Assembly: GCA_028023455.1 (NCBI GenBank)
Contig: JAQFVV010013401.1
Location: 62,001-126,000, forward strand
DNA from: Epiperipatus broadwayi
Lineage: Eukaryota; Onychophora; Udeonychophora; Euonychophora; Peripatidae
DNA: 64,000 bases
Reading direction: 5' to 3'
Part shown: piece after piece, positions 25,616 to 37,539 of the stretch
Layout of the letters: every line of letters starts with the position of its first letter
Position numbering within the stretch: the first letter of the stretch is position 1
The notes under the pieces: generated by a model
The model's input: the letters and a program-made list of their open reading frames with translations, nothing else
What the model was told of the DNA's origin: nothing
Database searches by the model: none
Made by a program: the position numbers and the translations under genes

Positions 25616-27637
25616 AACCTGTAATGGTCAAATTTTGTATAATCAGTCAACAAGACTGAAAGACCAAGCAGAGACTCTCAACCCACTAGCATAGGGTTAC
25701 CCCCATTCCACTTGGTTTAAATTTCTACCTAGGCTTCTTAGTCTCAACCATGTAATTAACACCCTTGATATCAAACAGCTTTCCTCCATATAGCTCAATG
25801 TAACTGAGGGTTCAAATATGGACTCTCTCAGGGTTCTTCATAACATACCACTTGACAAGATGCCCACACTCCTAACTCTGACATCAGTTTATTTGTATTT
25901 ATTAACATGGTTTTACGGTTTAAACATTTCTATGAGATTTTCAAAATTAATATTATATCATAAATTACAAAACCATGAGATACTAACTAAGTGAATGGAG
26001 GTGTTTCTAAATATAATTAATTAATAGCTAGTTCCGACTCATAAGTTTAAATTAATAATAACATAAGTTTATTTATATAAATAAATATAATTAAGAGAGT
26101 AGCTTACAAGCATAGGATAATGATCTACTGGCTTTTACATAATGTTATTAAAGGTAATGGTGGTTTACAATAGTGATGTATACCTTATTCTCTTAAATTG
26201 GAATTACACAGATTGATCAGCCTACTCTAGGTCTAACACATATAATTAATTGTTTTTTGATTTATTAAGGGAGAGCTTGTGGATGGGTTTGATTTCAGGT
26301 TGCCTGGGGTTGATCACAGGCATAGGTGAAGGCTGGATGGAATATATTAATAGAGATTACGGTACTACCTGAGTGAGTGGGGATAATGGAACATCAATAT
26401 GAGGAAGATTGGCTTTGGCAATCTGATGGTGTGTGGTTCACCACTGAAAAGTAGATGTCTCTGGCTGAAGAGGTGTATCTGCTTCTAACCTAGGGTGCCT
26501 ACCAGTGGAGAGCATGTAGATAAGCTGAATCCAGGATTTGGGATCACAAGGAGTAAGGAAGCATTGTATATTGATAAGTATAAACTCTCTTTTATAAAGG
26601 TATAGATATACATTAATTAAATTATATATTAATTCCTATTATACATAGTAATGATAATAGTGTTTTGATAGAAAATCAGAAAATGGTAACACAAACAATA
26701 TACAAATACTTCTTTTCTTTCATAGCGTAAGCTTGTGGTTAAAACACATGTAGAGGTCCCTACTATCGCATTTTATACGCATATTATCGAGGTTATAGCC
26801 TCAGTAAATATTACTACGTAATCAATATGCGTTTAATAAATTTATAATTACAACTTTAAATACTTAAAAAGCAATTTAAATTCAATCAGTAGATTTCAGG
26901 ATTTTAGAATAAAAAAGCAGATGTTATTGTAAAAGGCTAGTAAAATATTTTTTTTTGTTATTTCTAAAAATGCATATTTAAAATATAAAATCATTATTCA
27001 ATATATAAATTATTAAAACTATATTAACTTAAATATATTAAAACACAAAAAGTAATAATAATAATGTTAAAAATATGTACTTATATTTTTATATTACACA
27101 TATAAAAAAGCAATAATATTTGACAAGAATTATCAATGAATGTTGAATATTCTCATAGTTCTTATGTTATTTACTTGAGTGATTTTTACTCTAAAAATGA
27201 GCGATTTAAAAAATATATTTGTATATTAAAATTGTTAAAAATAAGAATTGTTTGATAACCATTTATTATATTTATTTGGTATTAATTTTGTAAATGAAAT
27301 TGATATACTATTTTATTTTATTACATATAGAAAAAGTAATAATACTTGATTCAAATTTTTTAAAAATAATTATGTATTTTAAATTTATAAAGGAAAATAT
27401 AAAGATTAATTTCATATTTATTTAAATAAAGAGTTATTAACTTGCTGCCTTTGTTAGGGCAAATGTATAACAATCTTTAATAAAATGTAATTATTTTATT
27501 CTGAATATATATATTATTTGTTCAAAAAATAATAGATATTTAAAATGTATAAAAGTGAAATCTATACATGCACATTATTTGTTTCAAAAATAATTGGTAT
27601 ATATATATATAGCCTTAATGAGTTATTTTCAGAAAAG
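25616..27637. other. No gene recognised; GC-richer patch at 26260-26560
   Basis: The patch 26260-26560 (for example GGTTGCCTGGGGTTGATCAC) is clearly less AT-rich than its flanks and probably comes from a decayed element. Minus-strand frames there are broken and I cannot name a family. The rest is AT-rich with no supportable feature. Confidence 0.4.
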
Positions 27638-27650
27638 GGATTTCTATTTT

Positions 27651-27753
27651 TTTTCTCATGTGTCATAGTATCATCCGGGAAGCGAACCCGCTAACCCGGG
27701 ACAACTGATTGTAAAGCAGCTGTCACTGACCTCTCGACCACCAATGCTTGACT
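27651..27753 (-). mobile_element. tRNA-derived mini-SINE with TSD
   Basis: Flanked by a 13-bp direct repeat, GGATTTCTATTTT (27638-27650, 27754-27766). The minus strand has GTCAAGCATTGG, an A-box-like TGGTCGAGAGGTC, an anticodon-loop region GCTTTACAATC, a B box GGTTCGCTTCC, then ATGACACATGAG and an A-rich tail. Full length is only about 100 bp. Confidence 0.82.
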
Positions 27754-27923
27754 GGATTTCTATTTTCCAAAATCTCTTCAAAGAGAAATACATTAGACAT
27801 TATTCGCTACGTGAAGAGTTGTATGATTGTATCATTTCTTTGTTTATCCATACTGCTCAATAATTGGCTGGGTAAATGGGTTAGATACGTACAGTCTGTC
27901 TAAAAATACTATAAACTTGCTTT

Positions 27924-28007
27924 TGTCAAGAGTTGGTGGCCTAGCGGTTAGCATAGCTGCCTTCCAAGCAGCTGACCCGGGTTTGCTTCCCGGTCAACTC
28001 TTTGACA
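27924..28007 (+). mobile_element. tRNA-Gly(UCC)-like SINE copy or tRNA gene
   Basis: 27929-28001 folds as a 73-nt tRNA: acceptor AGAGTTG/CAACTCT (7 bp), anticodon arm GCTGC-CTTCCAA-GCAGC with anticodon TCC, and T arm CCGGG-TTTGCTT-CCCGG. The acceptor helix is extended outward by TGTCAA/TTGACA, which a normal tRNA gene lacks but the SINE copies share. Possible diverged flanking repeats (TATAAACTTGCTTT and TATAAATTCAGCTTT) also favour a SINE. No T-run terminator follows directly. Confidence 0.6.
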
Positions 28008-28029
28008 TATATATATAAATTCAGCTTTT

Positions 28030-29085
28030 ATTAAACATTTTTTTTCTAATTACTCTTGAGTTTCTAAGTCATAAGCAATTCTAAACTACAAACTTTCACG
28101 CAGGCACCCACATACTCTCACATATAAGTGTGTATGCATTTTGAAATATTAAATAATATAACGGTCATTAATATATGTTTATTCATATTTATTTGTTTGT
28201 TATTTAGATGATAATAATGTAAAAGAAAATTGTAAAGAAAAAAGAATAAACAAATGCAATTGTACACAGATAAGTACAAAAGAATCCATGTTAACTAAAA
28301 TTCAAAACAAAAAAAAAAGTGGTCCTTTGTAAATTAATTGTAAAACAATGAAATAAAATGTTAATAGATGTTTTTTCACTGAAACGCTTACTTAATATAA
28401 TACAATTTTCTCAAAAATATTTTAATTTTTTTTTTATTATTTCTTGAGAAGTTAGTTATTCCATTTAGGGGAAACAGTTAAAAGTTTTTGGAATAAGATT
28501 CAAATTGAAAAGTGTTAAAATATCAGCCTAAATAAGTGTTGAATTGGATTCCAAGATATCATAAAGGATCTAGAAAAAAACCCCATGTGAGATGAGTGAA
28601 TAAGGAAGTTTTCTGGTGCAGGGAAGAGATTATGGATACCATAATCTGAATTATATTTGGAGAAATCTAAAGCATGGAGTCAATTGATAATAATTGTAAG
28701 TGATGATGTTGACAATATCATTCTATCCAAGCATTAAACACTTTTTTCATTCTACTACCATAGTTCTCAAAGGTTATCTAATTTCGTGACCCATGCAGTT
28801 TGGTACAGTAGTAGAGTGCCTGATATGGGAGGGGAATGTCACAGGATCGATTTTCCAAATCACACTATGAGCTTAAACATTTCATAACCTTCGGAGCATT
28901 AAAGCGATTAGCCTTTTTAATCTTACTTCCTGAGCAATTAATGATGTGTTAATCAAAATACCTTATACTTATAATTTTTATGTACTCAATGGTCAGACTT
29001 CTGAGTAATAAAACTCATCTATTATTATAATGGTGCTTCATTCTACTACAGCATTAATAAGTAAAACAAATATTAATTATATCAG
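28030..29085. other. AT-rich sequence without gene
   Basis: Apart from the tRNA-like segment at 28799-28870, no supportable feature. Confidence 0.4.
28799..28870 (+). mobile_element. Possible second tRNA-like SINE head
   Basis: TGGTACAGTAGTAGAGTG resembles an A box, and GGATCGATTTTCC, 40 bp later, resembles a B box (GGTTCGANTCC). No tail or target-site duplication seen. Confidence 0.35.
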
Positions 29086-29086
29086 C

Positions 29087-29180
29087 TTGTTGAGGAATTG
29101 GCAATCTTCATTGTTTATAATTTACAAGCTTAAGAGAATATGGTCATGTAATCTATGGCTCTTATTTTGACTATTTATAT
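29087..29180 (+). repeat. Family C copy (single arm)
   Basis: AGCTTGTTGAGGAATTGGCA, TTGTTTATAA and CTTAAGAGAATATGG..CATGT match the right part of the palindrome at 34165-34560. Confidence 0.6.
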
Positions 29181-29835
29181 CATTAATTATGTTGTCAGTT
29201 TCCCTTACTAAATCTATTTTGATCTGACTTTTTTTTATTGCAAGTAAAATTGTATTGTTTAAAAATAACAATGTCATCTAAATATAACTACTTATTTAGT
29301 TTTATTTTATCTCGCCTGAATTTGTAAACATTTTTTTTTCAGTGAAGTAGAAAATTTTTTAAAGTTGAATTACTCTCAAAAGTTATGTCACTCTTATATA
29401 ACCACAAATATTTTATTGAATATCTTCATCTTGTCTAGTTTCATGCTTAAATGACAACCACAAATATTATATTGAATATCTTTAATGTAATTCAATTTGT
29501 TGTCTTTATTACAATACTGGCTACCATAAATATACTATAAAAATATCGATTGCTGAATAACTAGAATATATACTTACCATACCTATAATTTCTTTATTAT
29601 TTTTTTAATAAATATTACAAGCAACTGAAAACACTTACAGTTGAAATTACACTAGAGAAAGAATTAATTAATAAAGTTATTTAATTGCCAATTTAATAAA
29701 ATCTTTTTATAAATGAATTTTAAAATAGGCAAAACTCTTTCCATATGGTAGTGCCACTCAAAGAAAGACATAATAATCAATGGATGCCAGAAGGCTTGTG
29801 CATAAAATTCCTATCTAGTGCCTACTCATCCAATA

Positions 29836-29877
29836 TCCCCAAACTAGTTTCTGGCTTGTGGCCTTCATCAGTGAGAA
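29836..29877 (-). ncRNA. Type I hammerhead ribozyme, family A
   Basis: Minus strand: TTCTCA, CTGATGA, stem II GGC/GCC with loop CACAA, GAAAC, loop TA, GTT cleavage triplet, TGGGGA. The core is intact; stem I is weakened by wobbles. Confidence 0.7.
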
Positions 29878-30043
29878 GCCTTGGATCTGAGAGCACTGCA
29901 CCTAGATCTTAGGATCTAATGCAACCCTACAGCAACCACCTTTTATCTCTACATAATTACAAACCTATGAGAATAAGATTGAAAATGCACAAATATTTTC
30001 AATCCAAGTTCAATAGCTTATATAGTACTCTTAGATCCAAGGC

Positions 30044-30085
30044 TCCTCACTGATGAAGGCTACAAGCCAGAAACTAGTTTGGGGA
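30044..30085 (+). ncRNA. Type I hammerhead ribozyme, family A
   Basis: TCCTCA (30044-30049), CTGATGA, stem II GGC/GCC with loop TACAA, GAAAC, TA, GTT, then TGGGGA ending at 30085. The core is intact. It lies in inverted orientation to the ribozyme at 29836-29877. Confidence 0.72.
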
Positions 30086-30769
30086 TATTGGATGAGTAGG
30101 CACGAGATAGAGATTTTATGCACAAGTCTTCTGACATTCATTGATTACTCTGTCTTGCTTTGAGTGGCACTACTGTATGGAGAGAGTTTTGCCTATTTTA
30201 ACAACAGTTATGAGCAAGCATGGGAAATAGTGATCATGTGATGTTTAAATAAATAAATTTTGTATCAATATTTATATTTAAATTATTATATGTATTTTTT
30301 AAACTATATGTAGTATTCTGTAAGAATAGATAATTTGGAGATTTAAAACTTCCATAGATATTGATCTTTCTAAGATTTCAATTATAGTTCTAAGATTCAT
30401 TGTTGAGATAGTGTCAAATCTATTGCCAATTCTTTGTAACTCATGATATAGTTTTTGCTTTCACATTCCAAATTTCAGATGTAAAATGTAACCTTTGTAA
30501 TACTACGACATTAAATAAAAATAATTTTATTTTTGTAGTTAATTAATTTCTATTTCTTATGATTTGTCCAATAACAGCATATAATTTGATTACATTCTGT
30601 TTCACTTGAGTATTTAAAATTCCATTAGATTCATATGTCAGACGCAAGATTTTAAGTTCATATTTATAATTTACTTTTGGGTTATTAATATAGTAACTTC
30701 TTAAATCATTTGGGCTAATTTTAATACCTGTGAAATATTGTTTTTTTAATATTTAATAATGGTTATCTG

Positions 30770-31750
30770 TAGTGAATTTAACTCCTTAGAAACTTACCTT
30801 CAAAGAATAGACTTGTTTCTATCTAAATAAGATTCATTTAACAATTAAACTGACCAATAAAAAACGATGACATATACAGACCAATAATGCAACATAACTA
30901 TATTTACAACTGCACAAAGAAAGATCTCAATGTGAAGTCTGTGATGCTAGATCATGAAATGGAATCAAACCATTGTTTCATTTTAAATAATGTTAAATTA
31001 GTGTGTGCATAATGCAACGACCATAAAAGAAAATTTAAAAAGGTATGGTTCATTGCAAACAACACCTATGCAATAAAAAAAGCCATGACTTGCTTTATGT
31101 TGAAAGTGGAATGTCCAAATCAACATTATTAATTATCAGTTATTAATTCTTTTAGTTAATCTCAGCCGATAAGTTTGAGCGCTATGAATATGACCTTTTA
31201 AGTTGAAAGCTTGCTCAGCTAATTATTGCTGAACTGAAATAAATCTAATATTTTCTTTAGAAGTGAATGAATACTATTAATAGAATTACATAGTCAAAGA
31301 AAAGAAGTAAATGTTTATAGAGTTTCAGTGAATTTATTATTTTAATAATATCAGAAATCTTGCTATACGTAAAGGTTCATTTAAGTTAGAAAAGTGACAC
31401 CATTGAGGCATATGTTAATTAACAATATATACATTGCTGACAATACTGAAGGTTACACTGATGCAAGATTGACTGTAGTGCTGAAATCTTTTCGATAAAC
31501 TTATCTTTGTATATGCAGATGAGGTGAAAAATGTATAGCTTGGAAGTATCAGGGTCTCTATAGGACCATCACAACATCTGTCCCCCAGTTGCACAGATAA
31601 TAGCTAAACTCAAATAATTCAACTGTAACAGGCAAAATACTGTATACAAAAGTTGAACACACTTTATAAATAAAATACTATTTGTATAATATTTGGATTA
31701 TTATTACATATAATGAATAATTTATATGCATTTCTGGAGTGTGTGTTATT
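30770..31750 (+). repeat. Putative 5' LTR of a Ty3/gypsy element
   Basis: Segments recur in the same order near 33500-34035: AGAAACTTACC, ACTTGT.TCTATCTA.ATA, ATGACATA.ACAG, AGGGTCTC, CATCTGTCC and AATAAAATACT.TTTG/C. The 5' copy is longer, perhaps through an insertion between about 30950 and 31390. Exact ends are not resolved. TTGGTGCCATCATGACAGGA at 31805 could be the primer-binding site just beyond the LTR. Confidence 0.45.
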
Positions 31751-31944
31751 CTTTAATGACCAGGTATATTACTCCCAGTCATATTATAGTATAAAAATAA
31801 CCAATTGGTGCCATCATGACAGGATCACATCATCATAAAATTGGGGGGGGGAAATGTCAGCTAACATTAGTAGTGTATCAATGAAAAAAATAACCCAATG
31901 CTTACCATTACTTGTTTTACGAAAAGAAAAGTTGAAAAAAAAAA

Positions 31945-33300
31945 TACAAAATGGCAAAATTGGATTCCTAGAAAAAGTTGGTCCAATCCATCCAGAAAAT
32001 TAGACAGCCTATGTGGATTAATCTATTGTTTCTTATAGCAAACCAATTCAAAAAATCAGAATTAAAATTGGCAACTTTTATAAGCATTTGTGGTTTATCA
32101 ATGTATAAAGACTTTCATTCACAGTCAGCCCTGATGTATCCTTCTGAGTTAGATTTTGATAGTTCAATATCTCTTCTCTCTGCTTATTTTTATCCAAAAT
32201 CCCTGATAGTTTTAATACCATGTCAACCTTCATGTTTAGGAAGAGGGAGAAAAAAGCCAAAGATTTTGCCTCAGAATTCAGAAAGTTAATGCTGAACTGT
32301 GACTTTAAAGATTTCTTAAATGAAGCTCTGAGAGACCATTTTATTTGTGGAATGAAATATCATAGCTTTAGTGTTAAGTTATTGATAGATCAAAACACCA
32401 TTTTGCATTGAATACTTTCTCAGATAAGTAACCAAATTGTGACTCCATGAAAGAAAATGGGTTCCACTATTAAATTTGGGTCAGAAAATTGTATGAGAAC
32501 CCACCTTACAATATTAAAAATTGCCATAATAAATTGTCAAAAACAAACACAAAAATTTGCTATAGATGTGATAAAGCAAAACATATGCCTACCAAATGAA
32601 CATATCAATACATAGTGTGTAGTTATTGTAATTTAGTAAGTCAAATAACAAATATACTATTTAAGAAAGAAATGGCAGTGCATTCAGAAAAGAATGGGCA
32701 AACCTATATTAAAAGACCAGAAGAGCAAAGTAAAATCAATACTTACATTGTAATGTAAGAGACACTGATTCAGCCTTAAAGTATAAATTATAATTAACAA
32801 TGGAACTGGATAGCAGATCTGTAGTTTCCATTATAAAAATATATGGACTATCATTAATTAAAAAAATAATCATTGGTTATGAGCTAGCAGTACAGTCATT
32901 ATTGATTACTAAAACAACCAAATACCACTCTTGGGTCAAAGAAGAGTTAAAATTACTCTGCAAAAACTACTTATTTGCCTCATATTGTGTCACGTGGTGA
33001 GCATAGCAATATGTTGTGTCATGATAGGTTCAATCAGTTAGGCTATACAGTTAATAGAGTTAATCAGTTTACAACTAAGATAAAATCAAAAATACAACTA
33101 TCTTAAGACAAACCTGTCACTCCGTAAGCCTAACATAGTCATGGAAATAAAAATATGCAGACACATATCAAACCCTATGCTATATATTCAAAGAATTAAC
33201 AAGATAGTTGTCCAGAAAATTGGTGAACAACTTTAACACAGACACATAGATCAATTAAAGCCAGACTATAAACACCATGCAACAACCAAGAGTTCAGAAA
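31945..33300 (+). pseudogene. Decayed Ty3/gypsy gag-protease with integrase tail
   Basis: Gag: FLIANQFKKSELKLAT and YFYPKSLIV in one frame (31978 on), then after a frameshift near 32220 EFRKLMLNCDFKDFLNEALR and FICGM, which match the capsid C-terminal part of this gypsy group. Zinc knuckle: CYRCDKAKH (about 32560), with its final Cys position now a stop, and a second C-x2-C downstream. Protease: ELDSRSVVSII (32803 on), with the D-S/T-G active site mutated to D-S-R. Only about 170 bp later the integrase C-terminal motif VVQKIGEQL plus HRHIDQLK appears (about 33205), followed by a G run (33478-33486) like a polypurine tract. RT, RNase H and the integrase core are therefore deleted. At least three stops are present. 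The element is dead. Confidence 0.7.
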
Positions 33301-33499
33301 TACTGATGAAATCAGATCCTATATAAAATTTAAACCTTATAAATAATTCAGACAAAATGAAAGTTGTTAACCAGGTGAAGAAACCAAATCAGAAAACATG
33401 CCAAAAGATGACACAAGAAGATTACCTAGATCACTAGAGTTATCAAGGATTATGTATTACCAAGTTGACCGCTTTTAGGGGGGGGGTAAGCATCAAGAT

Positions 33500-34035
33500 C
33501 TTTCCTAACTTTTCAGAAACTTACCCTCATAATAAACTTGTCCTTATCTAGATAGAATTCAAGTGACTATAATACTGATCAAGGAAATGATAATAAAAGG
33601 AAATAAACATCCATGACATAAACAGGTCAATTGTAAAGCAAGTTCCAATAAAGTCAGCCATCTCACTAAATAAAGAGGTCCATTAGAGATGGAAAGGAAG
33701 CAACAACCAAACTATCATTAGATATTAAATTAGCAGCACATTACTTTATCAACAATATCATAGACTAACAAGTACAACTGTGAAGCTGGAAACTGCTATC
33801 TACATTATTATCTGTGCCTTCTCATCAATTAAGACACCTGTAAGTTGAAAGTCTGAGGGTCTCAACAAATTGATTACAGCATCTGTCCAATTAACTGTAT
33901 TGCTAACAACTGAATTTGTATAACTCATTGAAATGGGAATGAAATTATATATAAAAATTGAACAAACTCTTTAAATAAAATACTGTTTCTATATTTTTGT
34001 AAGATTATTATGTACAATAATATAATTTTAAATTA
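33500..34035 (+). repeat. Putative 3' LTR of the Ty3/gypsy element
   Basis: Begins after the polypurine-like run at 33478-33486 and shares ordered blocks with 30770-31750 (see there), including an AATAAA-type signal near 33975. About 500 bp long. Confidence 0.45.
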
Positions 34036-34164
34036 AATATAATAATTTCAACAGCCCATAAATAACTTTTGTACTGCTTGAATATGTAATGTGTGGGAAT
34101 ATAATTATATCACAGAACATTATCATTCTAATAGTTTAATCAGAATTATTTTGCAGACAGACTT

Positions 34165-34530
34165 ATAATGAATCATTTTTAATAATAAACAATGAGGATT
34201 TCCAATTCCTCAACAAGCTTTGTGATAAATGCTTAGCCAGAGAAAGCATTTAAAATATCTCTGTCAGAAAAACCCTGATTATGGTTTCGTGCTTTGGAAC
34301 TCTTCAGAGAGGTGTCAGGGTAAGTTCAGACACTAGACCTACCCTGATACCTACCCTACACTTCTCTGACACCTCTCTGAGGAGTTATGAAGCACGAAAT
34401 CATGGTCAGGGGTTGGGAAGGGGTTCCTGACAGAGAGATTTTAAATGCTTTCTCTGACTAAGCATTTATCACAAAGCTTGTTGAGGAATTGGCAATCCTT
34501 GTTGTTTATAACTTACAGGCTTAAGAGAAT
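34165..34530. repeat. Family C palindrome
   Basis: Arms of about 150 bp are reverse complements around a centre near 34345. Matched blocks: AACAAGCTTTGTGATAAATG with CATTTATCACAAAGCTTGTT, AGAGAAAGCATTTAAAAT with ATTTTAAATGCTTTCTCT, and TTTCGTGCTT with AAGCACGAAA. The right side continues to about 34560 with sequence shared with 29087-29180. No coding content. Confidence 0.8.
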
Positions 34531-34719
34531 AGGGTCGTGTGATCTATGACTCTGACTATTTATTTTTAATAATATTTGTATTTTCCTTTCCATTTATCAA
34601 TGCCCATTCATTTAGTCTGATAAAAGGATAATCCCTTTACCATCTGACCTCCAACTATATATCCGTCTGTATAAATAGGATTGGTAAATGAAAAGTAAAA
34701 TTGTATTAGCAAGTTTAAT

Positions 34720-35130
34720 ACATTGCACAGGCTTAAACCTGCATTTATATATGTAATATAGGCAGAATTCAAACTCAGACTTTCACACAACCCACTACTG
34801 TCAGTGCCATCTCATATTACTGACCCACCTGATCACACACATGTTGAAAAGATAAATAATCACCAATATAGGCATTTCATGCTAAACCAGCAATCATCAG
34901 TTGGTCTAGATTACTATCCTCACACAAATATACAATCAATGCTCAGCTTATATTAAGATAGCCAAACTTCATACTTTAATGGACAGGCTTCAAATTATTC
35001 CAACTCCCAACTCTTCAGACTTCCATTTCATTGAAAATCTGATGATGGAACCTTCAAAGCCCTTGTTAGTGCCAAGGTTGTCATCCTACCCATGTTGACA
35101 TATTAGTCATTCTGACCCTTCATGTACAGG
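34720..35130 (-). repeat. Family B copy
   Basis: Near full length: GGCTTAAACCTGCATTTATA end, CAGACTTTCA box, ribozyme, TCAATGCTCAGCTTATATTA, the AATGGACAGGC block and the far segment (TGAAAATCTGATGATGGAACC, split TGAAAATCTG ATGATGGAAC) shared in reverse with 63410-63540. Confidence 0.72.
34858..34912 (-). ncRNA. Type I hammerhead ribozyme, family B
   Basis: Minus strand: AATCT, AGA, CCAA, CTGATGA (plus 34894-34900), stem II TGCT-GGTTT-AGCA, GAAA, TGCCTA, TA, TTGG, TGATT. The core and the inner stem I are intact. Outer stem I keeps AATC/GATT. Confidence 0.7.
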
Positions 35131-35228
35131 AGAATAATCCATTTATACATTCATATGTGAGTGATCCTACATGTTACATATTCAATAATAAAGGAAATTT
35201 ATGTACCATTGAAATTAGTGATATACAG

Positions 35229-35230
<2 letters not shown>

Positions 35231-35281
<51 letters not shown>
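35231..35281. repeat. (AT)n microsatellite
   Basis: About 25 units, ending in the ATATTGTACC junction. Confidence 0.95.
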
Positions 35282-35283
<2 letters not shown>

Positions 35284-37488
35284 ACCGGACGAGAGATCTT
35301 TGATTCACATATACTGACCACACTGGTGCCACTAGTCTGAAAATCAGAACTAGACATTTATTTTAAGGGTGGGGGGATATGCGGACCTGAATGCGCCGGA
35401 CTAAACTCAGGAGAGACAAGATATCTTAAATATTGTTTAGACAATTGAGAAATAAAGCACAAGACAAACATCAGCCAAATTAAGTTTAAACAAATTTTAA
35501 AATTTTATTTAAGAGCAAAATAACTTGTAAGAAAAAGTTTACATGAAAACCAATAGGGTTATCTCAGGCGTGTACCAGAAAGATGAAAATGCAATGCTTT
35601 GTCAGACAGACTGACCTTCCAATAGTAAATTATAAAAGGAAGGGAGCAAATTTCTTTCAGAAGAGAAGTCACCTAAACGTTGGTTTTCCCATTCACAGGT
35701 ATGAAAACAATACATTCTTGAAATAAATCAACGAAACCAGCACCAGCGAGCTTTTCTAGGCCCGAAAAAAATGTGTCAGGACCCAAAATATCATATGCCA
35801 CTAGAAGCTGCATCTTAAAACTATGTTCAAAGCAAAGATGATTGATCTACCTCAAGAACCCATGACAAATATGCTTCAGAATGAAAGGAAAACAAACAAA
35901 TAAAACTGGCGAATCCCCAACCAAACGATTGGCGAAAACTAATCTAAGAATTAAAGATCTCAATAGGAGATAAGTAAATCATTAGAAAATCAGTTATGTC
36001 TGCACCAGCATTTAAAGAAAATGAATTACAAATAATTATAATTAAAAAATGAATTTATGAAACAAGTTCTGAGTACATGCTCTGATAAATTTAAAACCAC
36101 ACTTAAATACAAAATAAATTTAGCAAGCAAATATAAACATTCCTAGGTTTTTATTTTTTTTAAGTTAGTTTATCAGAGTGTTTATGAGTAAAAAATAAAA
36201 CATTAACTGAACGCATTAAATATTTTAGCAGAACTGAACTCTCTTTCACCTGTAATTTACAAAAGAGATAAAATTTATCTTCCTGCTGGCGACTTATAAA
36301 ATTACAAAGAAAAATGCAATTCCAATTTCCAAATTCAGAGACATAAGAAAAGAAGAAACAAAATCTCTACATCCGGAAAACTAGGCAAATAACTAGGAGA
36401 AGTTGCCAGCCAAAAGATTTTGTGGTTCACAAAAGCGCAAACACAGTATTTAAAATCAATTACAGGATAATAAAATAACTACAGGTGAGCATTTAAAAAT
36501 ATACAAGACTGCTAAAGCATTAAAAAAAAGGTTAGGCATAAAAAGACAAACTCACTCATCACTCTCCAATAAACAAAATTGAACTCAAACTTGGAATCTT
36601 AAAACTAAGCTTCCAAGACACATGGCAAAGTACAATAAAAGAGAATAAATATAGCTAATCAATATAAGGTTAAATATTAATTTAGATTACAGGTTTATTA
36701 AATTGAGCGGAGATTTAACTAAAAGAATTTACCCTGGAAAGAATAAAAGAAAATTTCATCTTACGGTAAAGCCCAGTTCTCATAGAGTGCGCACGTTTAT
36801 CTTTAGTTCATTTTCAGGTCCTTTGACAGTGGCAAGGTAGAGGCACAGGGTCCTTTGTTTATCCTAAATGTTTATGGCATGACTGAAGGAGAGCTGGCAG
36901 GTGTGGGTCCATCTTTTGTTTAAGTTAGCAAGACATCCTGATGATAGCAAAACTCATAGCAGTAGATTTTGACAATCTTGCACAGCAACGAAGTCTGTTA
37001 ATAAATGCAAGTTTTTAGTAGGAATTAAATGTCCAAACTGCTACCCAAAATGGGATAACTCTCAGCAGGCGATAAGTCAAGTGTCTCTGGAATACTGAAC
37101 CACTCTAAAAATTGGTGGGTTATCCTTACCTCGCTACATTTCCCATGAAAAACCTACCTTAGTGTCAAATTCTATGCCTCAGGCAGGGCAAATATTAATT
37201 TCTTGCTCAATCTAATTTAAGAATTCCAACAACACAATTAAATCTCTGCTTTTTAGAATTAAATAAGAACTGATAAAAATAAGCAACAGGAATGTAATCA
37301 CACGTTTGCTTATTTTTTTAATTAAATGGATTAAAACAAGTAGTGAAAGTAAACTATTTTAAAATCAATTTTATAAACATGAAAATGATCTATTTTAAAT
37401 ATAAACATGTATGTGTTTTAAATAATAATAAAAAATTTTAACATTAGACATTAGTAATAAAACCATTGAATCGGATATCAATCAGGTT

Positions 37489-37490
<2 letters not shown>
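35282..37490. other. AT-tract-bounded non-coding block 1
   Basis: Begins TGTACCGGACGAG and ends CAGGTTCA, between two (AT)n tracts. It is less AT-rich than its surroundings in places (35300-35420, 36780-37150). It has a G-rich run at 35370 (GGGTGGGGGG) but no open frame that I recognise. It could be a non-autonomous element or a remnant of an LTR element. Confidence 0.35.

Positions 37491-37536
<46 letters not shown>
37491..37536. repeat. (AT)n microsatellite
   Basis: About 23 units, ending in ATATTGTAACC. Confidence 0.95.

Positions 37537-37539
<3 letters not shown>

Larger units (their letters stand above)
29724..30245. repeat. Family A palindrome with two hammerheads
   Basis: A minus-orientation copy (29724-30020) is followed by a plus-orientation copy (30028-30245). 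Both ends carry the (A)AATAGGCAAAACTCT box and its complement. The plus half ends with AACAGTTATGAGCAAGCATG and ATGTGATGTTTA, which define the family's outer end. Confidence 0.78.

Noticed and set aside
27929-28001. Functional tRNA-Gly(UCC) gene
   Set aside because: The cloverleaf is good, but the outer TGTCAA/TTGACA helix, possible diverged flanking duplications and lack of a nearby T-run terminator link it to the SINE copies. Kept as a SINE copy or tRNA with moderate confidence.
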